Assembly (NCBI GenBank): GCA_022509185.1
Contig: JAFLTS010000005.1
Coordinates: 43,949 to 107,948 of the forward strand
Length of the DNA: 64,000 nucleotides
DNA from: Muribaculaceae bacterium
Lineage (GTDB): Bacteria > Bacteroidota > Bacteroidia > Bacteroidales > Muribaculaceae
Direction: 5' to 3'
Below the pieces are notes generated by a model, which worked only from the letters and a program-made list of their open reading frames with translations, searched no databases and had not been told where the DNA came from. This document shows, one piece after another, positions 31,834-40,935 of this stretch. The translations under genes and the position numbers were made by a program. The first letter of the stretch is position 1, and each line of letters opens with the position of its first letter.

Positions 31834-32415
31834 ATGGATAGATCTAAATTATTCTATAATGCCACAAGATTTTGGTGGATACCCCTTTTGTCCGGATTAG
31901 TTTTTATAGGATTTGGAATCTGGTGCCTATGTAATCCTGTTTCATCCCTCACTATCATGCCTTATATTTTTGCCGGAGGGGTAGGAGCAGTAGGTATAGG
32001 TAATTTAATCTACGGCTTTGCCAATGTGAAGAACAATCATGGCTGGGGATGGTCGGTTGCCTGTGGCATCATTGAAATATTATGTTCAGTATGGTTATTC
32101 TTCTTGCCCTCTAATCTTCTTACCCAAGCCTTCATATTCTGTGTCGGACTTTACCTTATATTTGTTTCTATTAATGCTATTTCAGAATCTTTTGTAATGT
32201 ATAGTTATTCAGTGTTCTGGAGCCTCTGGATTTTTATGCTTTTACTGGTAAGTGTGGTTTGTGCATGTTTCTTTTTGGCAGGTCCGATAATGGGAAATAT
32301 GGCTGTGTGGATCTATATAGGAATTTCCTTTATCACCTACGGTGTTGCAAGAGTTTTATTATCGTTTAAGATAAAGAAGATTAACAAAGATTTTCAAGAA
32401 TCCGACATAGATTAA
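31834..32415 (+). CDS. HdeD family (DUF308) membrane protein
   Basis: Six predicted TM segments, WWIPLLSGLVFIGFGIWCLCNP... Confidence 0.8.
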   Translation: MDRSKLFYNATRFWWIPLLSGLVFIGFGIWCLCNPVSSLTIMPYIFAGGVGAVGIGNLIYGFANVKNNHGWGWSVACGIIEILCSVWLFFLPSNLLTQAFIFCVGLYLIFVSINAISESFVMYSYSVFWSLWIFMLLLVSVVCACFFLAGPIMGNMAVWIYIGISFITYGVARVLLSFKIKKINKDFQESDID

Positions 32416-32431
32416 TTAATAACACAAAAAG

Positions 32432-32476
32432 ATACCCGGTTATAAAGTGTCAGACTTTGTAATCGGGTATATTTTT
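32432..32476 (+). terminator. Intrinsic terminator after HdeD-like gene
   Basis: atacccggttataaagt / actttgtaatcgggtat hairpin followed by ttttttt. Confidence 0.75.
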
Positions 32477-32517
32477 TTGTCCTTTTAGGAACATTTGTGG
32501 GCTATAAAGGGCAAAAT

Positions 32518-32549
32518 TTTGCCAATATATTGGTTTATTTGTAATTTTG
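32518..32549 (+). promoter_or_regulatory. Putative promoter of the beta-barrel/DUF4493 operon
   Basis: -33 TTTG (32518-32521), -7 TAATTTTG (32542-32549), spacer 20 nt. Confidence 0.6.
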
Positions 32550-32582
32550 ATTTGAAAAACCATAAGTATTTTCTAAAAGAAT

Positions 32583-33395
32583 ATGTACAAATCCTGGGAG
32601 GGATTATTAATTACGATTCTACTTTGTCTGCTCGGTAGTTCTTCCATATATGCCGAAGAACAAGCCAAAGACGAAACAATAGAATTTAAAGAAACTGTTT
32701 CCGACAAATCTTCTAATGATTCCATAGAAGTTTTTAAACGGGAGATAGAAACTGTAGAATTCGTGCCAAAGGGACAATGGATAATAGGTCTCTCAGTTTC
32801 TTACACCCAATCTAATCAAAATAAATATCAGTTTCTTATTTTAGAAGGCATATCGGGTAACACTTATAGCTTTAAAATTTCTCCTATGGTGCTTTTTACC
32901 GTGAAAACCGACCTTGCCCTAGGAGGGAGATTTTCCTATGCACGCTCATTAACTAAAGTGGCGAACGCAGAAATTGTATTGGATTCCGAAACGAGCTATT
33001 CATTTGATCATCTTTACAGGCTTTCCCATAATTATTATGGAGCTGCATTAATGAGAAATTATTTCTCTATTGGGAAAAGCAAAAGATTTGGCTTTTTTAA
33101 TGAAATAGGATTACAAATGGGAGGAGGTCAGACCAAACTTACAACTGGAGTGGGAGAGGATCTAACCGGGACCTATGAAAGAAATTTTTCTTTAAATGTA
33201 GGTCTGACTCCGGGCATCTGTATTTTTTTAAGCAATTATTCCGCTTTGGAAGTAAATGTGGGTCTGTTAGGTTTTAATTACACAGATACCAGAGCCGTAA
33301 AGGATCAGATATATGTATCTAAACGAAATTCCAAATCGGCTAATTTCAGAATTAATTTATTCTCGATAACATTCGGGGCAGCCTTCTACCTATGA
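32583..33395 (+). CDS. Outer-membrane beta-barrel-like protein (hypothetical)
   Basis: Signal peptide and alternating beta pattern; FVPKGQWIIGLSVSYTQSNQ...; paralogous to the next gene. Confidence 0.7.
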   Translation: MYKSWEGLLITILLCLLGSSSIYAEEQAKDETIEFKETVSDKSSNDSIEVFKREIETVEFVPKGQWIIGLSVSYTQSNQNKYQFLILEGISGNTYSFKISPMVLFTVKTDLALGGRFSYARSLTKVANAEIVLDSETSYSFDHLYRLSHNYYGAALMRNYFSIGKSKRFGFFNEIGLQMGGGQTKLTTGVGEDLTGTYERNFSLNVGLTPGICIFLSNYSALEVNVGLLGFNYTDTRAVKDQIYVSKRNSKSANFRINLFSITFGAAFYL

Positions 33396-34633
33396 AAGTC
33401 ATGAATAAAATATTGGTTTCATTGTTCATGATAATCATGAGTTGTCAGATTGTTTTGGCTCAGATAGAGGAAACCTCTCAAATTACATCTGAGGATATAA
33501 TCGTTTTACCCGACACTATTATAAGAAGAGATACTATAGTTATCAAAGAGGTAATAACCCGAACAGACGTTGTGCATAGAACCGAGAAAGTGATCAGATA
33601 TGAAGAAAAGAATACAGGTAGCTCAGAATTTAGAATAAAAAATGAATCAGAAAGTCAGCCGAGTCTGATTCCCGGGGAGATATCAAATACATCAGTGCTG
33701 CAGTCACAGGAAAGATTCATGGAATCAGAACCGGAGAATTCAGCCGGAGAATCAGACTCAGATCTTTTCCCATACAAGCCGGCGGGAGGTAATTTTATTT
33801 GGGTTCCTGATTCAATGGAAACCAGTGTTAAAGAACTCTTAAGTGGTAACTATAAGAATAAACTAGGAGGAAATACCGAAGAAACTAAAGATGTAGACTT
33901 GAATGAAAAGGTTATAGTGAAAGGCGATACCATACCTATGATTTTAAAAGATAGAAATTTAGGTAGATTTGACAGAGGACTTTTCAACTATCTTTTTATT
34001 CCTAAGGGTATCTGGCAGGTAGGTCTTACCGCTTCCTATGGAGAATTTTCAACATCTGATCTTGAAATCCTTGATTTAGTGAGTGATATAGACTTCAATG
34101 GAAAGATTTTCTCCGTAAGGCCTTATTTTTCTTATTTCTTGAAGAGCAATATTTCTCTTGGTTTACGGTTAGGATATACAAGGGGTCAGGCAAATATAGG
34201 GTCCTTTAAAGTGGATATCGATGAAGATATGAGTTTCAATCTTCACGATATAATGTATAAGAGTAATAGTTATTCAGCTGCAGTTACTTTTGCCCAATAT
34301 CTGGGAATAACAAGAAAAGGAAGATTCGGTGTCTTCAATGAGGTGGAATTAGCTCTTTCAGGCGGAAATTCTGATTTCCATCGGCCATTTAATGGTGAGA
34401 TGCGGGAGACACACACCACCACCTTCCAGGCAGCGTTGAATTTCTCCCCCGGTGTCTGCGTATATGTTTTGGATCCGGTTTCATTTAATGTGTCTTTAGG
34501 GGTATTCGGATTAAATATAAAACATGAAAAACAAAAAGTAAACGGTGAATCTTTAGGGTGGCGCACAACTTCAGGCGCAAACTTCAGATTCAATATATTT
34601 AATATCAATTTTGGTATTGCAGTGAATATATGA
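33392..34633 (+). CDS. Outer-membrane beta-barrel-like protein with N-terminal extension (hypothetical)
   Basis: FIPKGIWQVGLTASYGEFS..., RKGRFGVFNEVELALSGG resembles KRFGFFNEIGLQMGGG of the previous ORF. Confidence 0.7.
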   Translation: MKVMNKILVSLFMIIMSCQIVLAQIEETSQITSEDIIVLPDTIIRRDTIVIKEVITRTDVVHRTEKVIRYEEKNTGSSEFRIKNESESQPSLIPGEISNTSVLQSQERFMESEPENSAGESDSDLFPYKPAGGNFIWVPDSMETSVKELLSGNYKNKLGGNTEETKDVDLNEKVIVKGDTIPMILKDRNLGRFDRGLFNYLFIPKGIWQVGLTASYGEFSTSDLEILDLVSDIDFNGKIFSVRPYFSYFLKSNISLGLRLGYTRGQANIGSFKVDIDEDMSFNLHDIMYKSNSYSAAVTFAQYLGITRKGRFGVFNEVELALSGGNSDFHRPFNGEMRETHTTTFQAALNFSPGVCVYVLDPVSFNVSLGVFGLNIKHEKQKVNGESLGWRTTSGANFRFNIFNINFGIAVNI

Positions 34634-37236
34634 AAAATAAAAAATTAAAAGATATGAAAATTTTTATACAAACCTTGGTATTGCTTGTAGCAGGAAGCTG
34701 GCTGCTTTCTTCCTGTTCGGATGAATCTCCCTGGGGTTCATCAGGTGCAAACGACGGTAAAATTGACCTCCGTATCGTTGCAGACGGTAGTGTGACGATG
34801 GGTACCAGGGCAAATGAATCGACTACTCTTGCCGATGTTCCGGCCGTATCTCAATTCAGTGTGGCTTTGAAAAGTACAGACGGGAGCTATTCAAAAGAAT
34901 GGAATTCTGTGGAAGCTTTCGAGAAAGAACCGGGATTCCCTATGGGTAATTACATTTTATCAGTTTATTATGGTGATGCCGAAAGTGTAGGTTTCAATAT
35001 GCCTTATTTCTATGGTGAGAGTCCTGTAGAGGTAAGATTGGGAAGCACTTCTTCCATAACAATAGATGCTTCGTTATTCAATTCCATGTTGAGTATAAAA
35101 TATAGCGATGAGCTCACAACAATGTTTAAGTCTTACCATTCATCAGTGGCATGTGAGGGAAAAGATCCTGTGGTTTATGCTTATAATGAAACCAGAGCGG
35201 CCTATCTTAAACCCGGGAAGGCAAAAGTATATTTAAATCTTACAAATGATGCGGGAGAGAGTGTGGATGTAAATCCGGTTAACCTGGATTTGGCAGGTAA
35301 ACACCATTATATCGTGACTTTTGGAGTTAACTCCGGTGACAATGGTACACCTACTCTTGCAGTTGATATTACAGAACGAATAGAGGTGGAAGAACCTTTG
35401 CAAATATTCCTTACGGATGATCTTTTCAATGGGTCGGCCCCCACTGTTGAAGCTTCCGGTTTTAATCCCGGTGAGGAGGAAGAAATTTTTGATTCTTTCC
35501 CGGTTGACAATTCCAATCCTGAATTGCATGCCATTGCTCTTCAAGGACTGAAGGGAGCTACTCTCACGTTAACTTCAGACGGTAAACTACCTGTGATAGG
35601 AGATTCTTCTAAATCTTTTGAATTGATTAATGCCGATACTGAAACGCAATCATTACTGAAGGATCTTAATATTAACTGTTTTGGATTCTTCGATAATGTA
35701 GGGACTATGGGCGTTGTTAACCTAAAGGATTTCATTAAAATACTTCCTCAGGGCACCTATACTGTTTCTCTCGTAGTGACCGATGTAAAGGGAAAGACCT
35801 CTGCAAACAATGCAGAAGAAAAAGTAGTATATAAAATTAGAGTTACAGGACTTTCCTACGAAATAACTGAAGTAATTTCTCCGAAATTCATGGATAAGGA
35901 AATTATCGTTAAAGTTAAAACTAATGCAGAGGCACTGAGGGATAAATTAACATTCTATGCATATAATGACAAAGGAGAATTTATAGAAGTAAAGGGAACA
36001 TTGCAGAATGATGCCAATCCGGAGGCAGTAGACAGAATATACACTTACAGTTTAGCAACTGATGCCATTAATGATGGAGAATGGAAAGTGGGAGTTGCCT
36101 ATGAAAATCGTACGAGATATGAAAAGGAAGTTGATGTGGTAATGCCGAAATTCGACATTGAAACTGATGCTTTTGCCAAGAGAGTGAAAGTAAGGATCTC
36201 CAATCCTCAGGAAACTGATTTGAATTTATCTCAAATCATCAGTTCACTTTATGCCAAGGATAACAACACTATCACTGACGATAAAAATCTGGATAAAAGT
36301 GATGCTGAAAATGGAATGCTTATTATTAAAAATTTGAGTCCAAATACTCCTTATTCAAATTATCAGTTAGTTCTTGGGAATAGAAAACCGACCATTTATG
36401 AAGTAGGATCTTTCAAGACTGAAGAAGAATTGGATGTTCCCAACGGAAACTTTAAATCGGAAGGTAAAAACTTTAAAGATGATAAACTGCAGTGCGGAGG
36501 TAAATGGGCCATTAGTGGATCTTCCTCATACGTCTATACTAATTATGCAAAATTGAATGTGTTTGAGCCTGACAAATGGGAAACTTTAAATTATTTAACT
36601 TGTAGTGATGATTGTCAAAACAAAAATACATGGTATTATGTCCCATCTACTTTTATTGAAGGTGAAAATTGTGTTATACGCACAGTAGGATATAGCAACA
36701 CTGGGGAGGAACTAGACAAATTTGTATCTGATGTTAAATCTCTAATTCCTATTAGACCAGTTTATAACTACAGTCATTATTACCCATCTTTCTTAAATAA
36801 ATCTAAGGGTAAATTAGTATATGATTCTAAGAACGATACGGATTTGGATTTTAATTCAAGACCTATATATGTGAAATTTGATTATAATTACGAAAGTAAA
36901 GAAGGTGAAAAAGGTATAGCGATAATCAAAGTGTTCGATAATCAAGATAGAATAATTTCTTCTAAAGAGATACTTCTTAGTTCAGGAGAATTTAAAAATG
37001 GCACATATGAACTAAGTCCATATGAATTTGGATGTCAAGCTTCACGAATTCAAATTTCATTTGAATCAACTACATCTGAAGATCCTTATATCTATATTCC
37101 ATCAGGTACTGATCTAGATGAAGGTATAGATTATTTTACCGGCAGGTATGAAAGTTTTGTCCCTGAAATTAATGTTTATAAGGCTGTGGCTATTGGTTCA
37201 GTTCTAAAAATTAGTAATGTATCATTAGGATATTAA
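34630..37236 (+). CDS. DUF4493-type lipoprotein with C-terminal PCMD-like region
   Basis: Lipobox LLSSCSDES; N-terminal DUF4493-like pattern with TRA motif; C-terminal beta-sandwich with YVKFDYNY...IIKVFDN. Confidence 0.72.
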   Translation: MKNKKLKDMKIFIQTLVLLVAGSWLLSSCSDESPWGSSGANDGKIDLRIVADGSVTMGTRANESTTLADVPAVSQFSVALKSTDGSYSKEWNSVEAFEKEPGFPMGNYILSVYYGDAESVGFNMPYFYGESPVEVRLGSTSSITIDASLFNSMLSIKYSDELTTMFKSYHSSVACEGKDPVVYAYNETRAAYLKPGKAKVYLNLTNDAGESVDVNPVNLDLAGKHHYIVTFGVNSGDNGTPTLAVDITERIEVEEPLQIFLTDDLFNGSAPTVEASGFNPGEEEEIFDSFPVDNSNPELHAIALQGLKGATLTLTSDGKLPVIGDSSKSFELINADTETQSLLKDLNINCFGFFDNVGTMGVVNLKDFIKILPQGTYTVSLVVTDVKGKTSANNAEEKVVYKIRVTGLSYEITEVISPKFMDKEIIVKVKTNAEALRDKLTFYAYNDKGEFIEVKGTLQNDANPEAVDRIYTYSLATDAINDGEWKVGVAYENRTRYEKEVDVVMPKFDIETDAFAKRVKVRISNPQETDLNLSQIISSLYAKDNNTITDDKNLDKSDAENGMLIIKNLSPNTPYSNYQLVLGNRKPTIYEVGSFKTEEELDVPNGNFKSEGKNFKDDKLQCGGKWAISGSSSYVYTNYAKLNVFEPDKWETLNYLTCSDDCQNKNTWYYVPSTFIEGENCVIRTVGYSNTGEELDKFVSDVKSLIPIRPVYNYSHYYPSFLNKSKGKLVYDSKNDTDLDFNSRPIYVKFDYNYESKEGEKGIAIIKVFDNQDRIISSKEILLSSGEFKNGTYELSPYEFGCQASRIQISFESTTSEDPYIYIPSGTDLDEGIDYFTGRYESFVPEINVYKAVAIGSVLKISNVSLGY

Positions 37237-37246
37237 AAGAATGGAT

Positions 37247-38587
37247 ATGAAATTAAATAAATATTATTTATACGGGATTTTGGCTTTAGGATTAGCTTCA
37301 TGCGCCAATGAGGCTCCATTTGCCGATAATACTAACTTTGGAGAGGGATCTTTTAGCAAATATTCTATCTCCTTGGATGTAAAGGGTGAAGACAATATCA
37401 AAATAACTTCCACCAGAGCCTCTACTGAACTTGATTTTGATATTATTTTCATTCCTTTAGATAATTCTGAAGAAAAGAGATATAAATACAGTCAGATGCC
37501 GGATATAGTGCCACTTAAAGAGGGTTCCTATGTTATAGAGGCAAAGTATGGCGATGAATCCTTAGACGCCGCTTGGGATAATCCTCATTTTAGCGGTAAA
37601 TCTCAAGAATTCGTAATAACACGTGATAAAATCAACACTGAACTCGATCCAATTACATGTACGCTTCAGAATGTAATGGTTTCTGTGGTATTTGATGATG
37701 ACCTTGTCAACAATCACATGGACGGAGACCCTAAAGTGGAAGTATATGTTAATAAAGACCAGCCATTGGTTTTTGGCAAGAACCATTCAGACAATAAGAT
37801 ACCCGGATATTTCAAACACTCTGAAGTTTGCACACTTACAGCAGAGTTCTCCGGAGTGGTGGATGGTGTCGAACTAAAAGAAATCAAGACTTTGGATAAT
37901 GTAGAGCCGGGAAATCACTACCGTCTGAATTTTGCACGTCATTCATTTAATGGTGAAGATTTCGGACAAGTATCAGGAACCATCGTAATAGATGCCAATG
38001 TATACATCCAGAATCTTGAAGATAATATCGATCAACCTGAGGAGAAAGTCTTAACAGATGTAACGTGGCCAACTGAAGAGCCCGAAGACGGTCAAAAACC
38101 TGGTGACGGAGATGGTGATAAGGAACCGGAACCGGGACCTGAACAACCCGGAGATGGTGACTCTGATGAAATATTAGATGGTCTTCATGTCTTTGACAAT
38201 GATAGTGATGCAAAATTAGGTGAACCTTATAAGGTTAACGATAAAAGCAAGATAGCATTGACTTTTACAAGTAAACCCGGTTTCCAGGAATTTAATGTAG
38301 TGGTTGAGTCTACAGGAGGACTAACTGAATTGATTGGAGAAGGCTCCGACCAAGGAAAAGGAGACGGTAAATTAGATTTAGTTCATCCTGGAAATTTAAA
38401 AGAATTTCTTCAGAAAGTGAATTTATTAGAAGGAGACTCAGTTGAAGGTTTACATAAAGTAGTCTTTGACGTTACAGATTTAATGAGTTTGCTTTTAATG
38501 GTTGATGGTACCCATACCTTTAATATCCATGTTAAGGATGAGTCCGGGGAATTAAATGAAAAATTGATACTAATTGTAGAAAAATAA
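37247..38587 (+). CDS. DUF4493-type lipoprotein with acidic/proline linker
   Basis: Lipobox GLASCANEA, TRASTELDFDI, EGSYVIEAKYGDESLDAAWDNPHFSGKSQEF. Likely start MKLNKYYLYG. Confidence 0.72.
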   Translation: MKLNKYYLYGILALGLASCANEAPFADNTNFGEGSFSKYSISLDVKGEDNIKITSTRASTELDFDIIFIPLDNSEEKRYKYSQMPDIVPLKEGSYVIEAKYGDESLDAAWDNPHFSGKSQEFVITRDKINTELDPITCTLQNVMVSVVFDDDLVNNHMDGDPKVEVYVNKDQPLVFGKNHSDNKIPGYFKHSEVCTLTAEFSGVVDGVELKEIKTLDNVEPGNHYRLNFARHSFNGEDFGQVSGTIVIDANVYIQNLEDNIDQPEEKVLTDVTWPTEEPEDGQKPGDGDGDKEPEPGPEQPGDGDSDEILDGLHVFDNDSDAKLGEPYKVNDKSKIALTFTSKPGFQEFNVVVESTGGLTELIGEGSDQGKGDGKLDLVHPGNLKEFLQKVNLLEGDSVEGLHKVVFDVTDLMSLLLMVDGTHTFNIHVKDESGELNEKLILIVEK

Positions 38588-38600
38588 AAAGCGCGTAATC

Positions 38601-40886
38601 ATGAAAAGAAAAAATCATATTTTGACAGGCGCAGCTTTAATGTCTGCAATAGTATTTCTCAATTCTTGTACATCAGAGGATCCATTTGGATATCAAGCTG
38701 TAGGGGAAGGTACAATTTCCGTGCAAACACAAATGTATAGTGACGTTGAGTTTTCTACCCGTGCTTTAGATGATGCTACTAAAGACAAGCTGTTTGATGA
38801 TCTTTTGGTTTATATCGAAAATGACAAGGGTGTGATAAGAAGATATCAGGGGAAAAATGATATTCCTAATCGTATAACTCTTCCTGTGGGTAAATATGCT
38901 ATCGAAGGGTGGACAGGAGATTCGGTTTCCGCTTCTTTTACAGAAAAATTTTATAGAGGATATCAACCTTTTGAAGTTATAAGTGGTGTCAATACTCCTG
39001 TGACATTCAATGTCAATATAGCTAATGTGATTGTGTCGGTAGATGCTTCCGATATCTTGGATGAATTTCCGGAAGTTTCTGTTTCTTTCTGGCATTCAAG
39101 GAAATCTCTTGAATTTGATAAAGATAAAGTATCAGAAAAGGCCAAAGGATATTTTATGATGCCGAATGCCGATAAGGATCTTTATTATAAAGTGGTCGTA
39201 AAAGATCATGAAGGAAACGAAGTGATACGTGAGAAAAAAATTGAAGGAGTGCAAAGAGCTCACGAATACCAGTTACAACTAATAGTGGATGAACCGGTGA
39301 ATGACAAAGGGGGAGCATTGGTAAAAATTCAAGTTATCGATATCCCTATCCTTGATCAGAAATTTGAGATTTTCCCCGCACCTTCTTTCAAAGGTATCTT
39401 AGGACAGGAGAACATAAATCTTGAAGATCAAATCGTAGCGACTGAAGATCCATTTCAAGATTTCAAATTGAGAGTTCTTGCATATGGAGGTATGACAAAT
39501 CTATCTCTTGAATTTGATTCACAAATCGATGGATCATCCTCCATCAATGATGTGAATTTACGAGACAGAAATCAGAATTCCGCAGCTGTAGCAGCCTTAG
39601 AAAACATAGGCATCACATATTATTCCCCCCAGGATTCTACGATATCGAATTATGGCGGAAAAAATAACACTATAGATATTTCCCAAGTGTTATTCACTTT
39701 TGAAGGGGAAAAATTCTTCAAAAACCTACCGGAAAAAGATGATGAATATATTATTAAAGTCAAGGCAGTAGACGGAAGATCTAATGTGAATTATCAGAGC
39801 ATCCGTATTGCAAGGAGTGAGAAAGCTATTGAAAATAATTTAATAAGTTCATCGCAAGCACCGGCTACCAATGATTCTAATAATCCAATGGCAGTGCTTT
39901 CTACATCTATTGAATTGACGGCCACCCTTAATACTAATGAAGCTTCGGAATATGGTTTTGAATACAGAAAATTAAATTCGTCAGAAGAGTTCAAAAGAGT
40001 AAAAGCACCCGGATCCAGATCTGATGAAAAAACATTTACAGTCAAGCTTACAGGCTTGGAACCCGGAACTACCTATGAATACCGTGCCTTCTGTGATGAC
40101 TTCTCAGAAAAACAGACCAAGACTTTCAAGACAGAGGATAAATATATAATTCCTAACAGTAACATGAATGATTGGTCAACATGCTCCGATGTGACTCAAA
40201 ATACCTTAATCCCCAATGCAAACGGAATCAGATCTTTCTGGGATACAGGTAATCACGGCTCAATGTCGTTAGGAGCTTTAGGAGGGACCAATATAACAAC
40301 AAATGATGACACCTTCATTCCGGGGAATACTGTTGCCAAATTAAAGTCTCAATTCGTTGGCGTTGCAGGAGTTGTGGGTAGACTGGCAGCCGGTAATCTT
40401 TTTGTGGGAGAATTCATAAAAACAGAAGGAACTTCCGGTGCCCAATTAAAATTTGGAAGAGAATATAATGGATCTCATCCCAGCGCTTTAAAAGTGAAAG
40501 TAAACTATAGACCCGGAAAAGTGGATTATTCTTCTATAGATGACCTTAAAAAGGATGCAACTGATCAGGCACAAATTTATATAGCATTGGCCAGTTCCCA
40601 GGTTGAGCTCAATACTGCCAATGGAATATATTTTGACGAAAATGCCGATAATATTCTTGCATACGGTCAAATTACATGGGATAGTGATGTAGCGGGAGAT
40701 AATCAACTTGAGGAAGTAAAAATTGAATTTAAATATAAGGATAAAGCCAAAAGTAATGCGGCTAAATATTTAGTCATAGTTTGTTCAGCCTCTAAATTTG
40801 GTGATTACTTTACCGGCTCTTCAAAGTCTGTAATGTATCTTGACGATTTTGAACTTGAATATGGAGAACTCCAATTCGAAAATTAA
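38601..40886 (+). CDS. DUF4493-type lipoprotein with FN3-like segment and C-terminal PCMD-like domain
   Basis: Lipobox FLNSCTSED, TRALDDATKD, FN3-like LTGLEPGTTYEYRAFCDD, C-terminal SASKFGDYFTGSSKSVMYLDDFELEY. Confidence 0.74.
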   Translation: MKRKNHILTGAALMSAIVFLNSCTSEDPFGYQAVGEGTISVQTQMYSDVEFSTRALDDATKDKLFDDLLVYIENDKGVIRRYQGKNDIPNRITLPVGKYAIEGWTGDSVSASFTEKFYRGYQPFEVISGVNTPVTFNVNIANVIVSVDASDILDEFPEVSVSFWHSRKSLEFDKDKVSEKAKGYFMMPNADKDLYYKVVVKDHEGNEVIREKKIEGVQRAHEYQLQLIVDEPVNDKGGALVKIQVIDIPILDQKFEIFPAPSFKGILGQENINLEDQIVATEDPFQDFKLRVLAYGGMTNLSLEFDSQIDGSSSINDVNLRDRNQNSAAVAALENIGITYYSPQDSTISNYGGKNNTIDISQVLFTFEGEKFFKNLPEKDDEYIIKVKAVDGRSNVNYQSIRIARSEKAIENNLISSSQAPATNDSNNPMAVLSTSIELTATLNTNEASEYGFEYRKLNSSEEFKRVKAPGSRSDEKTFTVKLTGLEPGTTYEYRAFCDDFSEKQTKTFKTEDKYIIPNSNMNDWSTCSDVTQNTLIPNANGIRSFWDTGNHGSMSLGALGGTNITTNDDTFIPGNTVAKLKSQFVGVAGVVGRLAAGNLFVGEFIKTEGTSGAQLKFGREYNGSHPSALKVKVNYRPGKVDYSSIDDLKKDATDQAQIYIALASSQVELNTANGIYFDENADNILAYGQITWDSDVAGDNQLEEVKIEFKYKDKAKSNAAKYLVIVCSASKFGDYFTGSSKSVMYLDDFELEYGELQFEN

Positions 40887-40935
40887 AAATTCTTTATAAA
40901 GGTAAGGGAGGATTGCTCCTCCCTTATCTGCCATT

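Noticed and set aside
32416-32582. Invertible (phase-variable) promoter upstream of the DUF4493 operon
   Set aside because: The palindromes here abut one another rather than flanking the promoter, and no recombinase gene is nearby.
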